Assembly: GCF_040412425.1 (NCBI RefSeq)
Contig: NC_089744.1
Coordinates: forward strand, 38,790,099 to 38,854,098
From: Macrobrachium rosenbergii
Lineage: Eukaryota; Arthropoda; Malacostraca; Decapoda; Palaemonidae
Length of the DNA: 64,000 nucleotides
Direction: 5' to 3'
The translations under genes and the position numbers were made by a program. Positions 16,771-29,682 of this stretch are shown piece after piece (within the stretch, counting starts at the first letter, position 1; each line of letters begins with the position of its first letter). The notes under the pieces were generated by a model. That model ran no database searches. It worked only from the letters and a program-made list of their open reading frames with translations, and was not told where the DNA came from.

Positions 16771-19124
16771 GGAGGGAAGTAATTAAGCAGAACAAATAAC
16801 ACGAAACAAAGTTTTTTCATATTTGCATAACATGGGAAGGGGGAAGAAAAGGAAGTGTGAAGAGACAGGGGGAAATGTAGGGATGGGGGACGGATTCCTA
16901 CCCCATCAGCTTGCTGCTGCAAAGGTAATGGTATACGGGAGATAACACGAAGATATGTCACATGAAAAAGAAGCGTCTCTCACCGGCCCTTCTATTTAGG
17001 TCTAAGCCGTGCCAAGTGTTGCTAGGAAAACTACATTTATATTTCTCTATCCTTAAATTCTTTTAAAATCTTTCGCACTTGAAAGCCTTAATATCCTCAA
17101 ACTTTAGTCGTTGTAGTCACAGGATTTCAAAGCTTTTCAAGTAAATACATTCTGATTTTGCGGTCCCCTTCAAATACTGAAAATAGTACTCCTACATTAT
17201 GAAAAGAAATCCAAACCTTCAGTATCCCTCGCACTCATTTTCTTAGTTATTGCATTTCTTCGTAAAATATTTGACGATTCATATACCTGTAATACAAAAC
17301 ACAAGCGCCCTGAAAACTAAAAACTTCTCTGGTGGAGTGACAGTTACCCGTGCCATCAGACATGGCATACCCGGCATACCCTTCTCAGAGAGTCATCTTG
17401 ATCGATAAGATGTCCACGGCGTTGACAATAACATTAAACGAATGGAATCTTGAGTGACTACAACAACAATAGCCTCCACGTTATTTATAACTGACGGGCT
17501 TTCATTTTTAGCAGAAATAGCAGTAACGGTGGTCTGTAAAGAAAAGGTCCAATATTCAGTGTTGACCCCTCAAGAGCTTAAGCAGAGTACTGCAACGAAT
17601 TTCTCTTTATCACCCCTACATACACATATACATACATACCTACATACGTGTGTGCGTGTGTGCATAAACAAATAATATATGTGTATATATATGCTACCAT
17701 CCTGAAAAAAAAGTAATGGTGAATAACTTTGCAAATAAGGGCGAATAACACAATCAGCAAATAGTAACTAAATGAATTAGACTTGAAAAGTGGCAATCTG
17801 TAACATCAAACAAGATTAAATAACGAAATCCATAAAACCTTTTCCTGGTCAGAAAACTGAATTCAGGCAGGCGTCAGAAATAACTATGAAATATTGGAAT
17901 TCCTCGGAAGCAACGAGTTCCCGTCAAAATTCAATTGTTGGAGAATCATATTCTACCAATTACAGATATATAAAAACAGCAGTAGGGCAATATTAAAAAA
18001 ACTTGGGAGTGGCAGCTCTGAATTGATAAACGCAACTTCATATTTTTCTTTTGTTGTCTATACTGTTTCACATTCGTGCACATTTACGCAAAAGAAAATA
18101 AATGTCGTATATAACAAACATCAACATGTCCGTCTGAGTATATGAAGTTTTACGATAGTAAAATATTTAGCAGAGCTTGTATTTATCACATCACAACTTC
18201 GAGAAACACAACGTAACAATATACAAAACTAAAACGAAATCAAAACTAAAAATAACAACTGCAAAATCACAACCAAACAAAACAATAAATCATCATGCAA
18301 AAGTAAAAAGAACGAATGTTAAAAGATAAAAAAGAGGCGGGATGACAAAGAGAATAAAGATAAAAGAACTGAAGCCACTGCGAACACCATAAATGAGAAA
18401 TAAGGAGGAAAATTAAAACTCTTTCTTGTTGTAATATTAATTTCAACAATAAATTATCTACATGATATAATACTGACATCTGGGATTATTAGCGAGATCT
18501 GTATGCAGAGCGAGAGGTCTCAATAACAAATTAGTAAGTCAAGATAATACATAAATAAATAAATAGTATATATATATAAACATATTTTTTGTGTGTATGT
18601 ATCTAGAGAATAGTAAAATGAAAGGCCTAGACACCTTAGGTTTATCATATCTGAGGCCATATTTCTGATAAGAAAACCTGTCGTGTGCTGTCTTAGTGCA
18701 TTCAAACCAATGCCGATAAAATATAAACGAATATCCGGCTGTTTGACATGGAAAGAAAAAATCTTAAAAGAACCCTAGTAAAAAGACCTAGTAGAAAGTC
18801 CATGTAAAAGACTCTAAAAGTGGCAATCATGGAATAACACAACGAAGAATGATAGTCCATCTTTTGTCTCCTGAGCTCTCCACAAGGCGCAGAGCAAGAG
18901 GGGGTGAGAGTTGTTTTTTTTTTTTAAATCAAAATGTATTTGGGAATGAAACACGTGGAAGATAGTAGTAATAATAAAAACTAACTACAGTCAGATTAAT
19001 AATCAAGATGATAATACGGCACATTACTATTAATCCTGACATATTTTTTCACACGATTGAAATGTAATAACAACAAACTAGAAAATCAAGGGTCAACACA
19101 CAAGCTGACCTTCTGGGCAGAACA

Positions 19125-19127
<3 letters not shown>
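16768..19127. other. no gene seen
   Basis: AT-rich single-copy sequence. A duplicated ACCCGGCATACCC-type phrase is at 17360-17380. No recognisable exon in any frame. Confidence 0.5.

Positions 19128-19186
<59 letters not shown>
19128..19186. repeat. (GA)29 microsatellite
   Basis: Pure GA run. Confidence 0.98.
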
Positions 19187-19189
<3 letters not shown>

Positions 19190-19499
19190 AAAAATCCAGA
19201 GAGTGTGAGAACATGGCGACAGATTTATGACGTCACGGGGATGGTTTTCACGAACTTTTCCCCAAGAAGTGTCGACCTCGTTATTTTTGTAATTCTACCT
19301 TGGGACTCACTTTTTCTTTCTACCTCTCCTTGATCGTTTTCCCCCTTCTCAGGACACTTTATATCTCTATAAAAATATTTCTCTCATTTCGCCAAAAGGG
19401 AAGTTTTTATTTTCCTGAACATTTATTAAAATATATAGAATACTTTCATATTTTCACCATTTAGATTATATTGCCATTTTCCTCTCGGTACATATTTTA

Positions 19500-19564
19500 T
19501 CCTTTTATTTGGTTAGCCAATATGATTGGCGTTTTAAATCATAACGGCTAGCCAAATAAAAGGA
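19500..19564. repeat. 65-bp palindrome with CCAAT motifs
   Basis: Arms 19500-19527 and 19536-19564 pair through TCCTTTTATTTGGYTAGCC and then ATGATT, with an 8-base loop (GGCGTTTT). CCAAT occurs at 19517 and its reverse complement ATTGG at 19525; another AGCCAATAT follows at 19594. It could be a small MITE, a cruciform or a regulatory palindrome. No gene start is visible nearby. Confidence 0.6.
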
Positions 19565-19972
19565 CAAAAATGACGCACTGAAAGGAAAATTATGATAGCC
19601 AATATATTTCAAACAAACAAATTTGCCGCTAGCAACCGCACCGAATATTCCTTATCCTTAAATTTAGCCCGTCAGCCGAAGTGACAATCTTTTTAATTAA
19701 CGGTAAAGTAAATCTTCCCTTCCCCACCAACGGGATTCCACGAAAGAAAATCCAATCTGCGAGGCTAATTAACAAGTCCTTCTCTGAGTGCGCAGCAGCG
19801 TCGGCAGCAGCTAACAAACCAACGCGGAAATATGCAAAGACTCATACAAAGTATAAACACCGCGTAAAAGAACTCGTCCCACCTTTAATAATAGCATCAT
19901 TTCCCAGAGACCTCAACAAACCGAGACGACGCTATCTCTCTAAATCAGGAAGAATATGAGGGGGAGGAGTGT

Positions 19973-19975
<3 letters not shown>

Positions 19976-20010
<35 letters not shown>

Positions 20011-20090
20011 AGAGAGAGAGAGAGAGAGAGAACCACTAAATTAATATGAAAGTGGAGGTGAGACAGGAGGTTATTGGAAATAATTGTTAT

Positions 20091-20128
<38 letters not shown>
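19976..20128. repeat. (CT)16 (AG)11 hairpin and nearby (GA)16
   Basis: CT run 19976-20008 is followed after one A by AG run 20010-20031, making a self-complementary hairpin. A further GA run lies at 20097-20128. Confidence 0.95.
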
Positions 20129-20131
<3 letters not shown>

Positions 20132-20349
20132 TCACCGTCCATCAGTCATCTCGCTCATCAGTGTCACCAACGTCGTGTATTTCAGCCAGACGGTTCATTT
20201 GTCAGCATTATAATTTCGAGTAAATATGAGGACTATTTTTTCTCTATCCTTTTTATGATTTAAGGTGAAATCATGCATCATGCGGCCAAGGGACATGAAG
20301 GGCGCCAACGTATGTCATCTGCGTGTGTTGTGCATTAGACGTACGAGTG

Positions 20350-20351
<2 letters not shown>

Positions 20352-20402
<51 letters not shown>
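20352..20402. repeat. (CT)25 microsatellite
   Basis: Pure CT run. Confidence 0.98.
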
Positions 20403-20407
<5 letters not shown>

Positions 20408-20931
20408 CTTACCAGATTTACATTCGCTTTAAAACTTAAGGTCTAAAGAAATAATACCAATGCTGTTCTGCGTAAATTACATAATTACTGAGGCACAAGT
20501 GCATTCTCCGAGTTACTGACTTGCCTAATTGAAATGCCTCGCCATAACTAGCAAGGAATGAGTTGTTACAACTTGATAAACTTCAAAGATCTGAATATAA
20601 ATTATCAAAATTTACTCTTAACTCAAAAACATCCCCAAGCTCCTCTATCTCAAATTCCACTTTAAAGGCCATGGATTCACAGGCAATTTGGGTCAGGGTT
20701 AATTACAAATAAAAACATTCAAAAATATTTTCTTTTAGCTCGGCCCCATAAATATGAAGTCTACCTCACTACATTCTAAAATTCCTCCTTGAAGGTCATA
20801 CAAGTTCCAGTCAGACCAAGAATACTACTTCAGGAAAGAAGTTTTGATCTTTTTTAACACCTGGAACCACTGGGCAAAAAGAAAAATCTGAGAGCGTTAA
20901 CAACAAAACTCCGCGAAAAATATTACAAACA

Positions 20932-20934
<3 letters not shown>

Positions 20935-20972
<38 letters not shown>
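20935..20972. repeat. (GT)19 microsatellite
   Basis: Pure GT run, not accompanied by AT or AG tracts. Confidence 0.97.
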
Positions 20973-20973
<1 letters not shown>

Positions 20974-21188
20974 AAGAAAACTTATGCACACATAAAAATG
21001 CACCACCAGGTAGATCAGGTTTTTAATGAACCTCTAAACAATTCCTCAAAATTATCCATAATTTAGACGTCGTTTATCATATATACTTCATATAACAAGG
21101 TAATTCATAGGTTACTAAGTTCATCACCAAGGTCATTCTGACATTAGTATTACCTACACGACCATAAAAGCAAAGTAATTATGGGTAT

Positions 21189-21190
<2 letters not shown>

Positions 21191-21239
<49 letters not shown>
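21191..21239. repeat. (AG)24 microsatellite
   Basis: Pure AG run. Confidence 0.98.
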
Positions 21240-21243
<4 letters not shown>

Positions 21244-21491
21244 CGAAGACTTCTCTATTCAGGCTAAATTAAACTATGATAGATGTAACATGAACTCCCA
21301 ACGTTAAGCAAGTCATATGAAATTAAGTACAAAGCTGAAAACAAAATAAGATCGACTTCTTAATTACCACTGATGATGCTGTTGCTATATATAGAACTAG
21401 GACTACTGTTTTTTGTTATTTTCATTATTTTGGAAAACAGCATTACAATAAAAAAGACACAACTCCTTAATTTTGAAACAGAGCCAAAGAA

Positions 21492-21493
<2 letters not shown>

Positions 21494-21571
<78 letters not shown>
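21494..21571. repeat. (ATT)26, left array of a foldback
   Basis: Pure ATT units ending at the left edge of the foldback at 21573. Confidence 0.98.
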
Positions 21572-21572
21572 G

Positions 21573-21705
21573 AGAAACAAATACACAGTTACATAACTAT
21601 ACAAATTATGTAAAACAGAACTATACAGATTCTCGAAAGGTCTCTCTGTAGTTTTATCTTTAAACATATTTGTACAGTTACATAACTGTGAATTTGTTTT
21701 TCCAT
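21573..21705. repeat. foldback between two (ATT)n arrays
   Basis: The left arm GAGAAACAAATACACAGTTA (then CATAACTATACAAAT) pairs with the right arm, which reads on the minus strand GGAAAAACAAATTCACAGTT (then ATGTAACTGTACAAAT). Arms are about 60 bp with several mismatches and a spacer of about 15 bp near TTCTCGAAAGG. ATT arrays abut both ends. A long frame across it on the minus strand is an artefact of the array. Confidence 0.65.
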
Positions 21706-21719
21706 TTCAAGACTCATCC

Positions 21720-21796
<77 letters not shown>
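21720..21796. repeat. (ATT)25, right array of a foldback
   Basis: Same motif, orientation and nearly the same length as the array at 21494. Confidence 0.98.
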
Positions 21797-21797
<1 letters not shown>

Positions 21798-22146
21798 TGA
21801 CATTAAAAGGATGATGAAAATCCACAATGGTTTTGTAGTACAGAACTCTCCGCAGAACATTTAATATATCACTGTTACCACTATCATTACTATTAAAAAC
21901 CATAGAAACACGACAGTGGCAAACAATTTGTCCTATTTCATCACTAAGCAGAGAAAGTTTCAGACTTTTCTGCTCCTGGATAGAATCGAAAGTTAGTGAT
22001 GGAGAGTATGACCTACAAAAGTATTGTAATGCTGACATGTTTTCAAAATTGGTGAAGCCAAAATTGTATTTTGAACCAATTTTAAAGGTAAGCTGGATAG
22101 GTGGTTTCATCACTTTACATAAAACCAAGTAGCCAAATTTAAACAT
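21797..22146 (-). CDS. unrecognised open frame, doubtful
   Basis: About 115 codons from ATG at 22146 read without a stop until they enter the (ATT)n array, where the frame becomes poly-Asn. The non-repeat part includes MKPPIQLTFKIGSKYNFGF, FCRSYSPSLTFD and LSLLSDEIGQIVCHCRVS. I recognise no domain. Composition is less biased than the microsatellite frames, so it may be the remnant of a mobile-element protein. No start context, intron or partner supports it as a gene. Confidence 0.15.
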
Positions 22147-22384
22147 AGAGATTACAAGTTTCGTTTAAAACTGGTTTGAAAAACTATCCTGGTTTTAATT
22201 CGTTTTTTAACATGTGATCATTACAGAGGCATTGTACAGCATAACCCTTTCTTGTCCATCCATAAATAAGAAATGAAAAAAAAACTTGGTTTTCTGATAT
22301 TAATAAACCAGAAAACGTTTAACACTTCAGTGTTCCTCTGCTTCCTTACTAGACTGAAATTTCCTTCCAGCAGCCAAGTTTTGT

Positions 22385-22386
<2 letters not shown>

Positions 22387-22470
<84 letters not shown>
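22387..22470. repeat. (AAT)28 microsatellite
   Basis: Pure array in the opposite orientation to the two ATT arrays 600-900 bp upstream. Confidence 0.98.
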
Positions 22471-22798
22471 CACTGTATCCGATCACTATTGCCGGCTAAA
22501 TCGTGAGTATCCTTTCCAAACACGTGAAGTTTTCATTGCTCAGATGTTAATAAACTGCACAAGATGCCCCCTGAATGATGGCATGATGATGCCCCCAAAG
22601 AGAGATTTATGCCCCGAGACTGATGAGCGATCGTGCAGGACGCTGCTCGTAAGGATTTATATCTTATTATCACTGAGGTTCTTTGCTGCATCACATTACA
22701 TCCACTTATTACCCTGCAAGGACTGTAATATTAGGTAGTGTAATCAATCGTTGGTGTTTATACTGCATATGTTGCACATTCACACACACAAGCAAGAG

Positions 22799-22998
<200 letters not shown>

Positions 22999-23635
22999 GT
23001 ATATGATTATAATCACTCTGACACAAGATTTATATATCCCTTAATACCAGTACGAAAATTACAGATTGGGTTTCAATCCTGACCAGTTTCAGCTTTATTT
23101 CAAAGCCATTAACAAAGGATAGAAATTTACATTATATATGCTAGGGGGACAATGTACAAATAAACACAGACCGACGAAAACCAAAAATCCACACCTTACA
23201 GGTGCTAGAAAGTGGAGCCTTACATTCATTTGAGGATGAGGTCATGTAGCCTACTCTATTTACAGATACTGTACTTTTATCCTTTTCCTCGAGTAAATCT
23301 ACTAACTTCCTTAAAATTTAAACATTTTACAAATTTCTTTCTTAGGTCAAGTTTATATATGCAGTGACATATTCATATGCTTACAAAAATATCTTTTATG
23401 AAACTAGACTCAGTGACGTTTCTTGCCGGTGCATTATAAGAGTAAACTATAAGTTTTGCCCCAACCCAGTTGACTGCATGAATTTTTCACCATGTTCGAA
23501 AATTCCATGTCTCACCTGCGCATAGCCTATCTCACATACTTCTTATGCTGCTCAATTCTCTAGTCCAATGTTTTTCCAGTTTGAGCTATAAAAAAGTTAT
23601 TAAATTCTATGTAAGTCTTTTGATATATATACGTA

Positions 23636-23686
23636 TATATATATGTGTGTGTGTATACATATATATAAATATATATACATATATAG

Positions 23687-23766
<80 letters not shown>
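23636..23766. repeat. (AT)n microsatellite with variant leader
   Basis: An imperfect AT/GT leader from 23636, then a pure AT run 23692-23766 ending in GGGTGTGTGGTG. Confidence 0.97.
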
Positions 23767-23768
<2 letters not shown>

Positions 23769-24201
23769 GTGTGTGGTGTGCATCATATATGTACAGTACA
23801 TATGCATTACAATATTAATTATAAATAAACAATTCACTATGTGTTTATGTAAGATTTTAAAACCTAAAATTTACATCCGTATATGCTGAATAATCCATAC
23901 CTAATTATAAGTCTAATGTTTTCTTTTTATTAACAATAAAAATACATTCCATTTTTTTACATCTGATAAATTCCCTTTGTTTCACCATAGGCTCCTTTCT
24001 TTAGTGATAACAATAACACACAAATAAATTTATCCGCGGTTATTAACTACTGAATGAACCAAATTCGATTACATTTACTACATGGATGACCAGGATGGAA
24101 AACCTTCAAAAAATTATTTTATGCACAAAAATATTTTATGATATTTTCACTACATATTGTACTTATATATATTTATCCTTTGGCAATGCCCCTTCATTCT
24201 G

Positions 24202-24213
24202 TGTGTGTGTGTA

Positions 24214-24298
<85 letters not shown>

Positions 24299-24327
24299 AT
24301 ATATATGTATATATATACTCATATATA

Positions 24328-24363
<36 letters not shown>

Positions 24364-24415
24364 TGTATGTATGTATGTATGCATATATACATATATATAC
24401 GTATATGTATATAAT

Positions 24416-24460
<45 letters not shown>
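24202..24460. repeat. compound (GT)n(AT)n(GTAT)n(AT)n
   Basis: GT run at 24202, AT run 24222-24290, GTAT tetranucleotides 24335-24380, and AT run 24418-24460 ending at the inverted tRNA-like pair. Confidence 0.97.
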
Positions 24461-24464
<4 letters not shown>

Positions 24465-24772
24465 ATTTCTGACTCACATCAGGATCGAACCCAGGTCTTT
24501 CAACTGAAAGGTAAGGGCGCTGCCCACTAGGCCATACAAGTCATAAAAGAAGGGATAATTCGAATGAAATGCTGTCAACTGGGTCATTGCTGTGTTGGGA
24601 AGTTGGGGAAAACACGCTGGCATGCAAGCAGTTAGCTTGCCCAGGTAATTCCTTGGGTGCAGTTGCCCTCAGGTTCCAACTTCTTTTATGACTTGTATGG
24701 CCTAGTGGGCAGCGCCCTTACCTTTCAATTGAAAGACCTTGGTTCGATCCTGATGTGAGTCAGAAATTCATT
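24461..24772. mobile_element. inverted pair of tRNA-derived SINE-like arms
   Basis: Two arms of about 90 bp face each other across about 125 bp of spacer. The left arm (24461-24552) is the reverse complement of the right (24679-24772). The right arm has an A-box-like TGGCCTAGTGG at 24698-24708 and a B-box-like GGTTCGATCC at 24741-24750, the internal RNA polymerase III promoter layout of a tRNA. The left arm carries both boxes on the minus strand (24524-24534 and 24482-24491). Between the boxes, CTTTCAATTGAAAG can form an anticodon-stem-like hairpin. The acceptor stem is not evident, so this is a tRNA-derived repeat and not a tRNA gene. (AT)n ends directly at the left edge. Confidence 0.65.
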
Positions 24773-24821
24773 TCTGTTCCACACGTAATTGTGTGTTGAT
24801 TATTTCTCTCTTATTCACTCA

Positions 24822-25184
<363 letters not shown>

Positions 25185-25505
25185 GTGTGTGTGTGGGTAC
25201 ATACACACATACATGCATCCATATATATAACAGAGATGACACCATATATACTGTATGTACATATAATTTATATACATGTATATATGTATATGTGTGTGTG
25301 TACATACATAAATACATTTAAAAGAGATAACACCACGGGTTTCATTAAGTCGGCATGCTACAAGACCGTCCAAAATATCAGCAAACAACTGCATCACGTT
25401 TTCCACAGAAACGCCTCCTTTTTATATACCTAATTTGTCAGACAAATCTTGTTACTGTACAACTGTACGGCCAGCTAAGTCTATCGAACCGTATGAAATG
25501 AGCAC

Positions 25506-25605
25506 GGAACCTGGCTTAGTCCAGCCTTCAGGTAAAGGGTCTTACACTAAATTATGGAACCTGGCTTAGTCCAGCCTTCAGGAAAAGGGTCTTACACTAA
25601 ATTAT
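25506..25605. repeat. 50-bp direct tandem duplication
   Basis: Two adjacent copies, 25506-25555 and 25556-25605, begin GGAACCTGGCTTAGTCCAGC and differ at one base (GGTAAAGG against GGAAAAGG). The near identity indicates a recent duplication. Confidence 0.95.
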
Positions 25606-26325
25606 CACTTATAATGATGACGATAACAATTACCATTATTATTATAGCAAGCAAAACCGTAAATTTCCGAACTCTGCTTGTGGCACTGAGAGTCTTGATT
25701 TACTCCTACTAGAGTAAATGAGGAAACTGGTATGGCCCTTATAACATAGCCAATATAGACCTGTTGCAATCTTTATCTGTCAAGTACTTGGTAAGATACT
25801 TAAACCTACCTAAAACAAAAGGCGACGCTTAGAAGCCCATTCCGTTGAAGTTTCATGTCACTGGATTATTGTAATCTAAATTCATACGAATTACTAGAAA
25901 TTCTATTTTTTTTAATAAAAATTTCAAAACATCTGAATTAATATTATACGGTTATTGGCACTAATTCTATATCAAAGAATAGCCGTAGGTTTGGGTTTTA
26001 AGCAAGAAAATAAAATAAAATCAATGAAAAAGAAGATAGGAAAAACTGAACCAAAACGGAAACATCTAACGACAATGAAGAAATACAACGTCGCGGGCAA
26101 CACGGAATTGAGAGAAATGCCGTCACAATCTAGGTGACAGATGGCATCTCTTCAAGTAAAATACGAGATCACAGGGGGCGAAAATGAATGAAATACGACT
26201 GCGTGACTGAAATCTTGTTCTGCTTTGGGTGAGATTTGAGGTAAAACTCATTTTTATTTAGAATTTGAAAGAAAGCGCTTCCTTGAGGTGACATTTACCC
26301 GGCTCGCCATTTCCGGACATGAGCA

Positions 26326-26330
<5 letters not shown>

Positions 26331-26397
<67 letters not shown>

Positions 26398-26407
26398 AGA
26401 AGAAGAA
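26331..26407. repeat. (GA)n then (GAA)n
   Basis: Pure GA run to 26394, then four GAA units. Confidence 0.97.
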
Positions 26408-27484
26408 ATTATCACTCGACTGTAAATGAATCACCAAAATTCCAACGTGTACTCGAAGGGCACAAACTGTTTCAACAGCAATTCTAATCTGCCTTCAAAA
26501 TGCAACTATATATATGATTAAGTAATTTTGCTCTCGGCAAGCGAAGAAAAAGTTAATTGCATAAACTAACAGGGAGTCCTTTCTGTCGCTGATCGCTTAT
26601 GCAAAGATATGCCAACTTATGCCTCAAAAATATTAACAGGCACCCTTGAGATCCTGATTTTAAGGAATATATTGTACCCAAGCGAAACTATTCGAAAAGA
26701 ACCAGCAATACACAAGCCAAATAAGAGAACATTGCATTCTGAGACTAATTATTTACTTAAAGCACAGTGAACTAATGGCTAGTGGCAGAGTGTCACTCTC
26801 TAACACAGGACTTTGTTCAACCTACTACCAGGTACTTAGGTCTTTACATTTAAGTACATTTGACGGATGTATGTATGTACGTGATTTATTACACTAGAAT
26901 AAATTATGCAAACACCTTGCCAAGCCTCTTCTACTAAAAACAAACAGTAATCAAAAGTTTTAGAATACATAATCAAAAAGCTGACAAAGAATATCTTATG
27001 ACCAAAAGTACGTCAAGTGTAAATAAAACTTGGGTGAACAGCATGCACAGGGCTCTTTAAATATTGACCAAACTGGGGAAGGTAGATAAGTTGTCCACTT
27101 CTTTGCTATTCGGCCTGCGCTCATTTCCAAAAAGTTTCGACAGCGAAAATTTCTTGTCGATCAGTCACAAACGCAATTACTGAAAATGCAAAATGCTTAT
27201 ATTTTCCATGGACAATTGCTATTTCTTTTAAAATATGTACTGGCTCTTTTTTTACTACAAAAACAAGCATAAAATAATTCATCATAACAAAAACTCATTC
27301 ATGATGAAACAGTAAGATGATCAGCTCTAGAAAAAATGCACATCCGAAAGGTAGGATAAAAAAAACGAAGCAAACTCATCACCAGAAGGGAAGAACTTAT
27401 TATCAAGCAAAAGGCACGCACGTATTCTGCTGCAATCAACTGCTGTGCCAAGGAGTGCCAAAGTCACAATCCACCCCCTCCCCC

Positions 27485-27487
<3 letters not shown>

Positions 27488-27558
<71 letters not shown>
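27488..27558. repeat. (CT)35 microsatellite
   Basis: Pure CT run preceded by a C-rich patch (CCACCCCCTCCCCCC). Confidence 0.98.
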
Positions 27559-27563
<5 letters not shown>

Positions 27564-27822
27564 ACTGTCTAATTAGGCAGAGAGGTTGGGAGGTAGTCAT
27601 TTGCCACCAACCCCTGATTTCCCCTACCTCGGAAAAAGAAGCATACCACTTGTCCCATCCCTTTCGTGCTCACACAAAGAAATAAAACAGGAGTTTGTTT
27701 TTGACATACATTTGTCTTGCAAGTCTGAAAAAAAATGGTTTACGACTGATGTGGTTCATACCAAAGTTTGGCTAACAGGAAACAGCTTAGTGTTCAAAGT
27801 GTTATAGTTACCTTAGATCCTA

Positions 27823-27823
27823 C

Positions 27824-27902
<79 letters not shown>
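27823..27902. repeat. compound (CA)14(GA)26
   Basis: The CA run turns into a GA run at 27851 without a spacer. Confidence 0.98.
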
Positions 27903-27907
<5 letters not shown>

Positions 27908-28153
27908 TTACCCTATCAAAGATAAACAAAACATAAGAAGCCATTCCAAGTTCAAACTCTTGGTTGCTTATATCCGAGTATAACCGCCTCTCTTTCGTTG
28001 CGCTTCTCACACCACCTGTTCCGTTGCCTTGCTATGAGTGCTTAGAAACCTGTTATTAAAATCTAATGCCTAGTTGTCATATCCTACTTCTACACCTGGC
28101 ATTTACTGCGGACCAAAGAAAATAAGTTTTGAATTATCTTCCTCTTTCGCTCT

Positions 28154-28206
28154 GGCCTCGTGGCACAATAGTGAGCGCACTCAGCTCACAAACAGATGGA
28201 CCAGCT
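28154..28206 (+). mobile_element. tRNA-Trp-like fragment
   Basis: GGCCTCGTGGCACAATAGTG resembles the 5' half of eukaryotic tRNA-Trp (GACCTCGTGGCGCAACGG). It runs on into an anticodon-arm-like stretch in which the CCA anticodon is replaced by ACA. No T-arm or B box follows. It is either the head of a decayed SINE or a partial tRNA pseudogene. Confidence 0.35.
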
Positions 28207-29093
28207 TTTTCGACAGAATGAGGAGGAACAGTATGGGCGAGTTCCCTAAAACCCGGTATGTATCTGTTGAACTATGCAGTGAAAGATCCAGTGCTGTTGA
28301 CTGACCAGTGTGGGTCGCAGGTAATGTGAAGAGAGAAAGTGAAGAAGTGAGAAAAATACGTAAGACATGTTCATGGCTCCGTCAAAAAGTATACTATCAA
28401 AACGAGAGGGTTTAGACGAGGTAGCCTCACAATTCGTAAGACTCTCAAAAGATACTCTCACTGACTTAATCGAGAATTAGTTACATAAACTCCCTACCTT
28501 GGTATTTCAAAACTATTTTTGCATAATTAAAGAGAAAAAATAACTATGATATTCAATTACTTTCTAATCATGGTTTTGGTACTCATCAGACTGCAAAACC
28601 CAGTTAACTTTTTTCCGAGATTTTACTAAATTTCAAATGTATCCAAATCTTAAATTCTATAACATTAATAAATAGCTAATGTGTCCATGCCACTTAGAAA
28701 GTAAACTTTACACCAGCATCCTCTTAAAAAAGGACAAAAACATGCGGCTCTCATAACAGCCATTCACTTGAAATGCCAAAATCAACTTGAGCAAAAGTTT
28801 GGTCCTTTTAAGAGGACTCTTCTAAGTCATATATAACGTCGCAATAAGTATATGAAGGCCCACACACCGAGGTTTGTAACACGGCATCAAAAGAAAATAA
28901 ACATTCTATTACAGTACCTTTCCTAAAAGGGGCAATAAATAACAACGATGCTAAGCACTTAACCACGGAAAAGAGCTACGTACTAATGTAAACCTTGAAT
29001 CGCGAATCGCGATGTGGTTGTCCAGATGTACCAACACAGATCATGCAAGGCGTTGCAATAGAGACAATAGGAAACCACCTATCTACCAAAAAG

Positions 29094-29096
<3 letters not shown>

Positions 29097-29162
<66 letters not shown>
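29097..29162. repeat. (TC)33 microsatellite
   Basis: Pure TC run. Confidence 0.98.
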
Positions 29163-29165
<3 letters not shown>

Positions 29166-29577
29166 ATGTATTACATAGTAAAATATACTTGAAAAAGTTA
29201 AAAAGCAACTGGTCGGTAGAGAAAGCAAGAGGAAACTAAATTGTACGCAGATAAATCTAACGAAATTTAATTCCTGATGTAACCGTGTGGAATATAAGCC
29301 AAGACAATGGGAATACTTATGTAAAATATGCATATATAAAAATATGCATACATAACTGAATGCATTCATAAATTAATAAATAAAAATGCTCAACTGATAT
29401 GAAAATAATTCTTCTCCCCTATCTTCATCTACCTTCTACTTTCTACCTGAGCCATCTCCCTTTTTTAAAAACAGACAAAGATAAATACAATGTTCGCTCC
29501 CTACCGACAAGCCCAAAAGCTTGGAGGCATGGAAGACCCTCTCCGCAAACAAATATTTTCACGAGCGTTTCACAGAA

Positions 29578-29682
29578 CGAGACAGACAGACAGACCGAGA
29601 GTTAGACAGAGAGAGGGAGACACCCAGACAGACAGACGGTTAGATAGAGACAGGGAGACACCCAGACAGACAGACAGACAGA
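29578..29682. repeat. (GACA)n-rich tandem region
   Basis: GACA runs are interspersed with a 38-bp unit, GTTAGAYAGAGASAGGGAGA followed by CACCCAGACAGACAGAC, at 29601 and 29639. A lesser CAGACAG block occurs at 30357-30380. Confidence 0.8.

Noticed and set aside
21589..22146. A single 185-codon protein with a poly-Asn tract
   Set aside because: The poly-Asn and the part beyond it come from the ATT array and foldback; only the first 115 codons are kept, as a doubtful frame.
22614..22652. CTGATGAGCG with a GAGC/GCTC stem as another hammerhead
   Set aside because: The required GAAA after stem II is GTAA and no stem III is possible.
24698..24772. Functional tRNA gene at the A-box/B-box pair
   Set aside because: No acceptor stem pairing, and the anticodon arm has a four-base loop; repeated copies fit a SINE better.
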